This document shows positions 1-5,464 of a DNA stretch of 8,677 nucleotides, one piece after another. This DNA is from Miniphocaeibacter sp964345925 (lineage in GTDB: Bacteria; Bacillota; Clostridia; Tissierellales; Peptoniphilaceae). Made by a program: the position numbers and the translations under genes. The notes beneath the pieces are model-generated. The model saw only the letters and a list, made by a program, of their open reading frames with translations, did not search any database and was not told where the DNA came from. The DNA lies in NCBI GenBank assembly GCA_964345925.1, contig CAYFSP010000057.1, positions 1 through 8,677 on the forward strand, read 5' to 3'. Position 1 is the stretch's first letter, and the number at the start of each line of letters is the position of its first letter.

Positions 1-724
1 ATTTTGTATTTAAATCTGCTATAAACGCATTGTCTTTACCTAATTTGTAAGTATCATCGTCTTCTAATTTTACAGCATAAACGTCAAAATCTACATTTCC
101 TTTAGCTTTTCCTTCAGCATTTAAAGTATATACTGTAAATGCATTCTCTGGTAATGCTTCAAATTTTAAGTCAAAGTGGAATTTTGGTAATTCACCTTTT
201 ACTTTAGCATCAGCATCTGTTGAAAAAGTATAGTCGTAGCTTGAACCAGGTAATACTTCTCTAGGATCATCAGCTGCTACCATATAATCCATGTTTGGTT
301 CTAAGTCAAATTCTAATTCACCAGTACCATCTTCAACGTTTATAACGCCAACAGGTTCATAGTCTTGTGTACCTGCTGCTGCCTTTACTACATTTAATAA
401 AATATCAGCACCATTTGTTTGATTGTTTATATCTGCTGTAGCTGTAATTTTAAATTGTTCTTCTGGAATTACTCCTTCTGGGTCTCCAGTCACAACTGGG
501 TCTTGAGCAAATGCAGGAACTNNNNNNNNNNCTGCTTTTTTAACTGTTAAGTCAATATTAGCACCTTTTAAGTCATTGTTTTTATCCGCTGTAGCTGTAA
601 TTTTAAATTTTTCAGCAGGTATAACACCTTCACCTTCAACAGGTGCAGCAAATGCTGTAACTGCTGTTGAAAACACCATTACTAAAGCTAACAACAAAGA
701 TAAAACTTTTTTGTTCTTTTTCAT
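1..724 (-). CDS. Secreted repeat-containing surface protein, 5' part (3' end outside window, 10-N gap inside)
   Basis: The frame opens with ATG at 724 and stays open to the left edge (241 codons), so the 3' end is missing. Residues 1-27 form a classic signal peptide: MKKNKK, a Leu/Val-rich core, then AVTAFAA as a signal peptidase I site. The start is fixed by AGGAGGAGTG at 735-744. The mature part begins with a module containing GVIPAEKFKITATADKNN (residues 33-50). After the N gap a near copy follows, GVIPEEQFKITATADINN, itself preceded by VPAFAQDP, which again looks like the end of a signal peptide. The rest is acidic and beta-strand-like, with no cysteines and no recognised catalytic motif. 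The 10-N gap keeps the frame nominally, but its true length is unknown. A wall-anchoring or SLH domain could lie beyond the edge. I do not recognise the family; export to the cell surface is inferred from the signal peptide. Two different paralogues wrongly joined at the gap is a real alternative. Confidence 0.8.
   Translation of the reverse strand, partial: MKKNKKVLSLLLALVMVFSTAVTAFAAPVEGEGVIPAEKFKITATADKNNDLKGANIDLTVKKAXXXXVPAFAQDPVVTGDPEGVIPEEQFKITATADINNQTNGADILLNVVKAAAGTQDYEPVGVINVEDGTGELEFDLEPNMDYMVAADDPREVLPGSSYDYTFSTDADAKVKGELPKFHFDLKFEALPENAFTVYTLNAEGKAKGNVDFDVYAVKLEDDDTYKLGKDNAFIADLNTK
435..609. repeat. Direct repeat inside the surface-protein gene, flanking the assembly gap
   Basis: A perfect 22-bp match occurs at 435-456 and 588-609, 153 bp apart, coding for the shared FKITATA segment on the minus strand. 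The surrounding protein similarity is longer, covering roughly residues 23-64 before the gap and 69-115 after it. Confidence 0.85.
522..531. other. Assembly gap (10 N)
   Basis: Ten consecutive N lie inside the surface-protein gene, between two copies of a repeated module. This suggests that the assembly broke in repetitive sequence. The real length and content are unknown. Confidence 0.98.
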
Positions 725-762
725 GATTATAAATCACTCCTCCTATTTTTTTTTGCCTCTCC

Positions 763-916
763 TTATCAATCTTTTGATAATAGAGTCAGAACCCTCTATA
801 CTAAATTTTCATTAGTAACAAAATAATTTTTAAATGTGCACCCATCGATACAATGGGCTATGATAAACTAATTTCCATCGTCTACCGTAGCATCTATCGA
901 TCGATGTACTACGTAG
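763..916 (-). promoter_or_regulatory. Structured 5' leader of the surface-protein mRNA (four hairpins)
   Basis: Read on the minus strand towards the gene, four stems follow one another. The first pairs 903-916 with 882-894 (CTACGTAG, CATC with GATG, CTACGGTAG; small bulges, 8-nt loop). The second pairs CCCAT with ATGGG (841-857). The third pairs TAGAG with CTCTA (781-798). The fourth pairs TTATCAA with TTGATAA (763-780). The ribosome site follows at 735-744. The first two stems are clearly richer in G+C than the intergenic DNA around them, which suggests selection on structure. I do not recognise a known riboswitch core such as c-di-GMP-I or -II. A stabilising leader for an abundant mRNA, a cis-regulatory RNA or a recombination site are all possible. 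Confidence 0.45.
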
Positions 917-925
917 TTGGATTAA

Positions 926-953
926 AATTTATTTTGTTTTCAAGGACTGTCAA
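926..953 (-). promoter_or_regulatory. Putative promoter of the surface-protein gene
   Basis: On the minus strand a perfect -35 hexamer TTGACA (953-948) is followed after 16 bp by TAAATT (931-926) as a weak -10. Transcription would start just before the first leader hairpin, giving a 5' UTR of about 190 nt. The -35 also lies in a short direct repeat of CCTTG spaced by 10 bp. Confidence 0.5.
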
Positions 954-1034
954 GGTTCGGCCGTTGCCATTATTTTTTTTAGCAACCTTTTTATAATAGT
1001 AATTCTTTGTGAACTACTTATTACCAGTATATTA

Positions 1035-1070
1035 TTATTTTTTGTTAAAATCAAGTTTTACAAAAAATAA
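1035..1070. repeat. Inverted repeat with 5-nt loop
   Basis: The arms 1035-1050 and 1056-1070 pair along their whole length apart from one bulged base (TTATTTTTTGTTAAAA against TTTTACAAAAAATAA), with TCAAG as loop. It has T-tracts on both strands but a stem of only A-T pairs apart from one G-C, so terminator function is doubtful. Confidence 0.55.
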
Positions 1071-1076
1071 CATCAA

Positions 1077-1135
1077 TTTTAAAGCAATTTAGTTAATTAT
1101 TCTTTTTATAACAAATAATCTAACTAGCTTTAAAA
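1077..1135. repeat. Long imperfect inverted repeat
   Basis: The outer nine bases TTTTAAAGC at 1077-1085 pair with GCTTTAAAA at 1127-1135. The inner part continues as an imperfect stem (TTAGTTAATTATT against AATAATCTAACTA) around an 8-nt centre. It follows directly on the inverted repeat at 1035-1070. Confidence 0.5.
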
Positions 1136-1388
1136 TTATATATAGTATTTTAACATATAAATAAAAAAAACTGCATAATATATTAAAATATTATATAAAG
1201 AAGTATAATCACATAAATATACTTCATACAATTATACCCTAAACTTACAATATAATAGCTTAAATATCATTTTTTGTAAAGGATATTTTTGTTTTTATTC
1301 ATCAATTTCAATACCTTTCTTTAAATATTAAGAAATATTTATACATGATGCCGTTTTACTTTTTAGTTTATATTATTGAATTAAAAAC

Positions 1389-1408
1389 ATATTACAATAT
1401 TGTAATAT
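1389..1408. promoter_or_regulatory. Perfect 20-bp palindrome, candidate protein-binding site
   Basis: ATATTACAATATTGTAATAT reads the same on both strands without a spacer. Symmetric TTACAA/TTGTAA elements are typical of dimeric winged-helix repressor sites. It is about 360 bp upstream of the MarR-like gene, so the partner is uncertain, and chance in AT-rich DNA cannot be excluded. Confidence 0.35.
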
Positions 1409-1685
1409 AAAATATTTTTTATTAGTATTTTAGTAATATATTATGTTCTATATTATAAATCTACTGGCTATATACTAACGGTAATGATTTATAAATATAT
1501 TTGAATAATATTATATTTACCTTTTCTATTATAGAAAGAAAACACTTCACCTTCACTATATAAATATATATTATAATATTATTTTTTATACTTTTTCTTA
1601 ATATTAATTTAAGATTTCTATGCTAACATTGATATATTCTTTTCTATTTAATATGTAATATCTTTTATTAAGAAAATCTTTATAT

Positions 1686-1729
1686 TTGTACCATGAATAT
1701 GATATATTATAGTAGCAGTGAGTTATAAT
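1686..1729 (+). promoter_or_regulatory. Putative promoter of the MarR-ftsH operon
   Basis: TTGTAC (1686-1691) and TATAGT (1708-1713) are spaced by 16 bp. A better -10 hexamer, TATAAT, lies at 1724-1729 but has no good -35 in front. Either would give a leader of roughly 30-50 nt before the ATG at 1769. Confidence 0.4.
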
Positions 1730-1768
1730 CGTTATTTTTAATAAAAATTAAGTATTTAAGGGGAAGAA

Positions 1769-2215
1769 ATGTCATTAAAAATAATTAACACAGAAACTTC
1801 TCAACTTGTAAGGGAAGTATCTAGAAAATTGGATTCTTTTATGTATCCAGTTTCAGACGATAACAATCTTACAATTATGAAGTTTAAAGTACTAATGGAA
1901 ATAGATAAGAAAAAACAGGTTAATATCGGTGAAGTTGGACAAGCTTTAGGTATTGCCGGTGGTAATATTTCCAATATGTGCAAAGCACTGGAAAAAGAAG
2001 GATATTTAAAGAGAACTAGGAGTACTGAAGATGAAAGGGTTGTTACTGTAGGTTTGACTTCTCATGGTGAAGATGTTTTACGAAATATCAAAAATCAATT
2101 AGAAGAAAAATTTTCAGGGTATGACGATACTATGACTGATGAGGAATATCATCAAATTATTGATAGTTTGGTTTTACTTAACAATCATTTAGACAAACTA
2201 GCTCAATTTGAATAG
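1769..2215 (+). CDS. MarR-family transcriptional regulator
   Basis: A 148-residue protein of the usual MarR length. The winged helix-turn-helix spans residues 36-97. Helix-turn-helix residues 51-80 include NIGEVGQALGIAGGNISNMC and the linker KALEKEGYLKRTR, and the wing is EDERVVTVGLTSHG (residues 87-100), matching the family pattern DxRxxxVxLTxxG. The flanking N- and C-terminal helices would form the dimer interface. AAGGGGA at 1758-1764 supports the ATG. The stop codon overlaps the ribosome site of the downstream ftsH, so both are translated from one mRNA. MarR proteins usually repress their own operon and respond to small molecules or oxidants; control of ftsH is therefore likely but inferred. 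There is no Cys-rich sensing motif beyond one cysteine (Cys71) in the DNA-binding region. The ligand cannot be read from the sequence. Confidence 0.92.
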   Translation: MSLKIINTETSQLVREVSRKLDSFMYPVSDDNNLTIMKFKVLMEIDKKKQVNIGEVGQALGIAGGNISNMCKALEKEGYLKRTRSTEDERVVTVGLTSHGEDVLRNIKNQLEEKFSGYDDTMTDEEYHQIIDSLVLLNNHLDKLAQFE

Positions 2216-2222
2216 GAAGGAG
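2215..2222 (+). promoter_or_regulatory. Ribosome-binding site deciding the ftsH start
   Basis: GGAAGGAG ends five bases before ATG 2228. The alternative GTG start at 2222 lies inside this site and is therefore unlikely. The site begins on the last base of the marR-like stop codon, which suggests translational coupling. Confidence 0.8.
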
Positions 2223-2227
2223 TGTTT

Positions 2228-4186
2228 ATGAGTGATAATAGGTCCAAATTTCCAAAGAATATGAAGCCAAATTCAGTAACTATATTGCTTGTAGGGCTTT
2301 TATTATGGGCCACTGTCTTTTCATTTGTAATGCCTTATATTAGTGGGCAATCCGTTACAGAAGTTAAGTATAATGAGTTTTGGAAGATGCTTGAATCTGG
2401 AGACGTAACTGATGTAGTTCTGAACGATCCAATAACTTTCACTGCAAAGGATTCAAAAGGCGAAAAAAGAAAGTATGAAACGCCTTATAAAAGTTACGGC
2501 TATGATGATGAGTTACTTCCTACACTTAAGGAACATAAAAATATTTCTTATACGACTAAGAGTTCCAACTTTTTTGTTGATTTTATTTTACCTAACGCTC
2601 TATATTTTGGTCTTTTATTAGGAGTTATGTTTTTGTTAAGCAGAAGTTTAACAAAAAGAATGGGCGGCAATTCCATGAGTTTCGGAAAAAGTAATGCTAA
2701 GGTTTATGTACAGTCTAAGACTGGTAAAAACTTTATTGATGTTGCTGGTCAAGATGAAGCTAAGGAAGACTTAACGGAAATTGTAGACTTTCTGCATGAT
2801 CCAAAAAAATATAGTGAAATAGGTGCTGTTTTACCTAAAGGCGTTCTACTTGTTGGTCCTCCTGGTACTGGTAAAACATTACTTGCTCAAGCTGTTGCTG
2901 GTGAAGCAAATGTACCTTTTTTCTCAATGTCAGGTTCTGAATTCGTTGAGTTATTCGTTGGTATGGGAGCTTCTAAGGTTAGAGATCTTTTTAAGCAAGC
3001 TAAAGAAAAAGCACCGTGTATAGTTTTCATAGATGAGATTGATGCTATTGGTAAGAAAAGAGATACACATGGTTTAAGTGGTAATGATGAAAGAGAACAG
3101 ACTTTAAATCAGCTACTTAACGAAATGGATGGTTTTGAAGGTAATAATGGTGTTGTAATATTAGGGGCTACTAATAGACCTGAAATTCTAGATCCTGCCT
3201 TAACAAGACCTGGTAGATTCGACAGAAGAATTCCTGTTGAACTGCCTGACCTTTCTGGTAGAGAGGCTATTTTAAAAGTTCATGCTAAGAAAATTAAGAT
3301 TCATCCTAATGTGGATTACAAAAATATTGCTTTAATGACTGCTGGTGCATCTGGTGCTCAATTAGCAAATATTATTAATGAAGCCGCATTAAGAGCTGTT
3401 CGTCTTGGTAGAAATTTAGTAGCTCAAGAGGATTTACAAGAGTCTGTTGAAGTTGTTATTGCTGGTCAACAGAAAAAGGGTATGGTTATTTCCACAAGGG
3501 AAAAAGAGATTATCGCTTACCACGAAGTTGGTCATGCTTTAGTTGCTGCGATGCAAAAACATTCAGCTCCTGTACAGAAAATAACTATTATTCCAAGAAC
3601 TTCTGGAGCTTTAGGCTATACTATGCAAGTTGAGGAAGAAGAAAAATTCCTTATGAGCAAAGATGATATTTTAAATGAGATAACAACTCTTACTGGTGGT
3701 AGAACTGCTGAAGAAATTGTCTTCAACTTAAAAACCACAGGCGCTGCTAATGATATTGAAAGAGCAACAAAATTAGCAAGAGCTATGATTACACAGTATG
3801 GTATGTCTGATGAGTTTGGAATGGTAGCTTTTGAAACACAGCAAGCAAGATACCTAGATGGTGGAACTTCCAGTTCAGCATCTCCTGAAAAAGCTGGAGA
3901 AGTTGATAATTTAGTTGAAAAAACCATTAAAGGTGCTCAAGAAAAAGCTAGAGAAATATTAACTGCTAATATTGACAAACTACACGAGATTTCTAAATTC
4001 TTAATTGAAAAAGAAACTATTACTGGTGAAGAGTTTATGGCAATTTTAGATTTAAAAGACGAAAATGAAGTTTCTTCTAATAATGATGAAGAGGGAAAAA
4101 ATGAAAGTGAACTTTCTTCTAATTCTGATGAAGAATCTAATATTCTTAATGAAAACAATGATCCAAATGGAAATTTAGATAATTAA
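2228..4186 (+). CDS. ftsH: ATP-dependent zinc metalloprotease FtsH
   Basis: A membrane-anchored AAA+ protease (652 residues from ATG 2228) that degrades misfolded membrane proteins and short-lived regulators. Domains in order: membrane span at about 16-38, extracytoplasmic domain about 40-112, second span about 115-138, AAA+ module and peptidase. Visible motifs are Walker A GPPGTGKT (210-217), Walker B IVFIDEID (265-272), pore loop SEFVELFVGMGA, the second region of homology ATNRPEILDPALTRPGRFDRR-type segment (314-334), the zinc site HEVGH (432-436) and the third zinc ligand Asp509 in TTGAANDIERA. All key residues are present, so it should be active. The C-terminal tail (from about 610) is acidic and Asn/Ser-rich with a duplicated segment. 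It is cotranscribed with a MarR-type regulator rather than lying next to tilS/hpt, the common Firmicutes setting, so it may be a second, inducible FtsH. Confidence 0.97.
   Translation: MSDNRSKFPKNMKPNSVTILLVGLLLWATVFSFVMPYISGQSVTEVKYNEFWKMLESGDVTDVVLNDPITFTAKDSKGEKRKYETPYKSYGYDDELLPTLKEHKNISYTTKSSNFFVDFILPNALYFGLLLGVMFLLSRSLTKRMGGNSMSFGKSNAKVYVQSKTGKNFIDVAGQDEAKEDLTEIVDFLHDPKKYSEIGAVLPKGVLLVGPPGTGKTLLAQAVAGEANVPFFSMSGSEFVELFVGMGASKVRDLFKQAKEKAPCIVFIDEIDAIGKKRDTHGLSGNDEREQTLNQLLNEMDGFEGNNGVVILGATNRPEILDPALTRPGRFDRRIPVELPDLSGREAILKVHAKKIKIHPNVDYKNIALMTAGASGAQLANIINEAALRAVRLGRNLVAQEDLQESVEVVIAGQQKKGMVISTREKEIIAYHEVGHALVAAMQKHSAPVQKITIIPRTSGALGYTMQVEEEEKFLMSKDDILNEITTLTGGRTAEEIVFNLKTTGAANDIERATKLARAMITQYGMSDEFGMVAFETQQARYLDGGTSSSASPEKAGEVDNLVEKTIKGAQEKAREILTANIDKLHEISKFLIEKETITGEEFMAILDLKDENEVSSNNDEEGKNESELSSNSDEESNILNENNDPNGNLDN
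4067..4134 (+). repeat. Tandem-like duplication in the ftsH 3' end
   Basis: Segments 4067-4092 and 4109-4134 match at 23 of 26 bases, 42 bp apart (14 codons). They encode EVSSNNDEE and ELSSNSDEE in the acidic tail, so the tail has probably grown by in-frame duplication. Confidence 0.75.
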
Positions 4187-4190
4187 TTTC

Positions 4191-4223
4191 AAAAAAAGGA
4201 AAGGTATTTACCTTTCCTTTTTT
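4191..4223. terminator. Bidirectional terminator between ftsH and the lysozyme gene
   Basis: The stem GGAAAGGTA (4198-4206) pairs with TACCTTTCC (4209-4217), a 2-nt gap on paper so the closing pairs open to form the loop. T6 follows on the plus strand, and A7 before the stem gives T7 on the minus strand. It serves both convergent genes. The lysozyme stop codon (4208-4210) and its last codons lie inside the hairpin. Confidence 0.88.
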
Positions 4224-5170
4224 ATTGCAAATTTTTCTATATTGCAATTTTCTATTTCATTTATTTTATTTTTTGCCTCTTTTTCGTTTCCTCCTATAAA
4301 ATATTTTATATAACTACTGTGATTACTAATACTGCCTCCTACACCAATTATTATACTTTCCCTTATTTTTGAATAATCAAAATTACCTGACACGGTTTCC
4401 ACTACATAATATTTTTCCTTTAATTTATTCCTTAATGTTTTAATTGATTCTTCCATATTTATATTCTCTATTTTAGATACTATTATTATTTCCCTATTTA
4501 TTGATGAGTTACTATTTTTAAACCCATTTAATTTTCTTTTCTTTATTATCTTAGGGTAATCCCTATAGGCGATATTCATATCAAGTCCTGTTCCTGCCTT
4601 TCCTATTCCAGAAAACTCTCCTCTATTGGAGTATTGCCAAATACCCGTTCCACCGTCTACATAAGGTGATTTCTTACTAGGGGAATAAGTCCAATGTGCC
4701 ACCCATTTATCAAATTCTTTTAAAGTTTTTTCTTTATATTTATAATTGTAATCAAATTCCTTGTTAAACCAAGAGCCCATTGTATACATTCCAATATAGT
4801 AACCTTGTTTTTCTACTCTATCCATAAAGGATATTGCAATTTCCGTTTTTTGAATTTTTCCTATATTATTTTGACTTGAATCTTCAAAGTCCAACCACAG
4901 TGGATATTCAAATTCCTTTCCTTTTACAGCATTTAAAAACATATCCGCCTCTTTTATTGCTCCCTTTGTAGTTTTTGCGTATAAATACCAATATGCTCCA
5001 ACAGGCACGCTATATCTTTTACATTGTTCATATATATTGTTAAATTTTCCGTCTACTGGCGTTACACCACTTCCTGCCTTTAAAATTACAAAGTCCAAGC
5101 CTTTATCTTTAGCTTTTTTTATATCGCTTATACTGTTCCAATTTGATAAGTCAACTCCTATTTTATTCAT
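4208..5170 (-). CDS. GH25 family lysozyme (muramidase) with an unrecognised C-terminal domain
   Basis: Residues 1-205 match glycoside hydrolase family 25, which cleaves the MurNAc-GlcNAc bond of peptidoglycan. GVDLSNW opens the barrel with Asp7. PLWLDFED carries the catalytic pair Asp94 and Glu96. GIWQYSNRGEFSGIG (175-190) and GLDMN (Asp197) are the usual last strands. There is no signal peptide: the protein starts directly with MNKIGVDLSNW, as phage endolysins do, so it needs a holin, lysis or another route to reach the wall. After a Lys/Asn/Ser-rich linker (209-225), residues 226-320 form a second domain with IIIVSK and ESIIIGVGGSISNHSSY. It has an alpha/beta look and recalls, without proof, cell-wall-binding modules. 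AAGGAGG at 5177-5183 supports the start. No other phage genes are nearby, so it is either a domesticated endolysin or a cytoplasmically stored autolysin. Confidence 0.9.
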   Translation of the reverse strand: MNKIGVDLSNWNSISDIKKAKDKGLDFVILKAGSGVTPVDGKFNNIYEQCKRYSVPVGAYWYLYAKTTKGAIKEADMFLNAVKGKEFEYPLWLDFEDSSQNNIGKIQKTEIAISFMDRVEKQGYYIGMYTMGSWFNKEFDYNYKYKEKTLKEFDKWVAHWTYSPSKKSPYVDGGTGIWQYSNRGEFSGIGKAGTGLDMNIAYRDYPKIIKKRKLNGFKNSNSSINREIIIVSKIENINMEESIKTLRNKLKEKYYVVETVSGNFDYSKIRESIIIGVGGSISNHSSYIKYFIGGNEKEAKNKINEIENCNIEKFAIKKER

Positions 5171-5176
5171 TATTTT

Positions 5177-5211
5177 CCTCCTTAATTTTTATCTGTTATA
5201 TTAAATTAAGG
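5177..5211 (-). promoter_or_regulatory. Hairpin overlapping the lysozyme ribosome site
   Basis: On the minus strand CCTTAATTT (5211-5203) can pair with AAATTAAGG (5188-5180), a 9-bp perfect stem with a 14-nt loop. The second arm takes up the AAGG of the AAGGAGG ribosome site (5183-5177). If it forms in the mRNA it would partly mask the site and lower translation. The stem is weak (mostly A-T pairs). Confidence 0.45.
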
Positions 5212-5283
5212 AATACATACTTTTTTACTACTAATATTATGAATTTCTTATAGTATTTTTTCGCAAATTAAATTATTATATTA

Positions 5284-5289
5284 TATAAT
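5284..5289 (+). promoter_or_regulatory. -10 box of the small membrane peptide gene
   Basis: A perfect TATAAT lies about 48 bp before the start codon at 5337. Seventeen bases upstream is TCGCAA (5261-5266), a poor -35. The position fits a short leader. Confidence 0.5.
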
Positions 5290-5336
5290 AGAGTATTTTA
5301 TAGGCTTTTCATATATTCCATTAAAGGAGGATAAAT

Positions 5337-5429
5337 ATGAAGGACAATTCCAACAAGGAAATAATTGCTATGATTTCAATTATTGTTATTATGATAATTG
5401 TAGGGGCGATAATTTCATATTTTAAATAA
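5337..5429 (+). CDS. 30-residue single-span membrane peptide
   Basis: ATG at 5337 is preceded at the ideal distance of six bases by AAAGGAGG (5323-5330), and the gene ends with TAA directly followed by a terminator. The peptide starts with a polar head, MKDNSNKE, then has about 20 hydrophobic residues rich in Ile, Met and Val (residues 9-27), and ends SYFK. This is one membrane span with a Lys on each side and no room for another domain. The complete set of signals (-10 box, strong ribosome site, terminator) argues that it is a real gene. It is divergent from the GH25 lysozyme. Peptides of this size and shape include type I toxins (TisB, Fst-like), small holin-like proteins and regulators of membrane enzymes. 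I cannot choose between them, and no antisense RNA promoter was evident. Confidence 0.72.
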   Translation: MKDNSNKEIIAMISIIVIMIIVGAIISYFK

Positions 5430-5432
5430 AAA

Positions 5433-5457
5433 AAGATTACCTTTTATAGGTAATCTT
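5433..5457. terminator. Bidirectional terminator between the small peptide gene and the ABC operon
   Basis: AAGATTACC (5433-5441) pairs with GGTAATCTT (5449-5457) around a 7-nt loop. The minus strand has the better T-run (TTTTTTTATTT), ending the GntR-ABC operon. The plus strand has CTTTATTTT after the stem and would end the small peptide transcript. Confidence 0.85.
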
Positions 5458-5464
5458 CTTTATT

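Larger units (their letters stand above)
961..1768. other. Long AT-rich non-coding stretch with many inverted repeats
   Basis: I see no convincing gene here, only very short open frames without good ribosome sites. The stretch holds several inverted repeats: 1035-1050 with 1056-1070, 1077-1102 with 1111-1135, 1200-1207 with 1218-1225, 1322-1329 with 1334-1341, and the palindrome at 1389-1408. It lies between the divergent surface-protein gene and the MarR/ftsH operon and must contain the promoter of the latter near its right end. Confidence 0.6.

Noticed and set aside
576..815. Plus-strand open frame across the surface-protein 5' end and leader
   Set aside because: Antisense to a gene with a clear signal peptide and ribosome site; no ribosome site of its own.
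841..920. c-di-GMP riboswitch suggested by GCTACGGTAGACGATGG
   Set aside because: The conserved core segments of class I (such as GCAAACC and GACGCAAAGC) are missing.
1263..1302. Tiny minus-strand frame starting MNKNKNILYKK
   Set aside because: Eleven codons with a poorly placed ribosome site; not distinguishable from chance.
1450..1600. Short minus-strand frame with SEGEVFSFYNRKGKYN, resembling the end of a protein
   Set aside because: Only about 28 codons between stops, no good start or ribosome site in that frame, and no recognisable family; possible gene remnant but not supportable.
2222..2227. GTG at 2222 as the ftsH start
   Set aside because: It lies inside the ribosome site itself; ATG 2228 is correctly spaced.
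3616..4158. Minus-strand open frames inside ftsH
   Set aside because: Antisense frames of a gene with intact, recognisable motifs throughout.
5177..5457. Complete type I toxin-antitoxin locus around the 30-aa peptide
   Set aside because: No clear promoter for an antisense RNA was found; only the peptide gene itself is supported.
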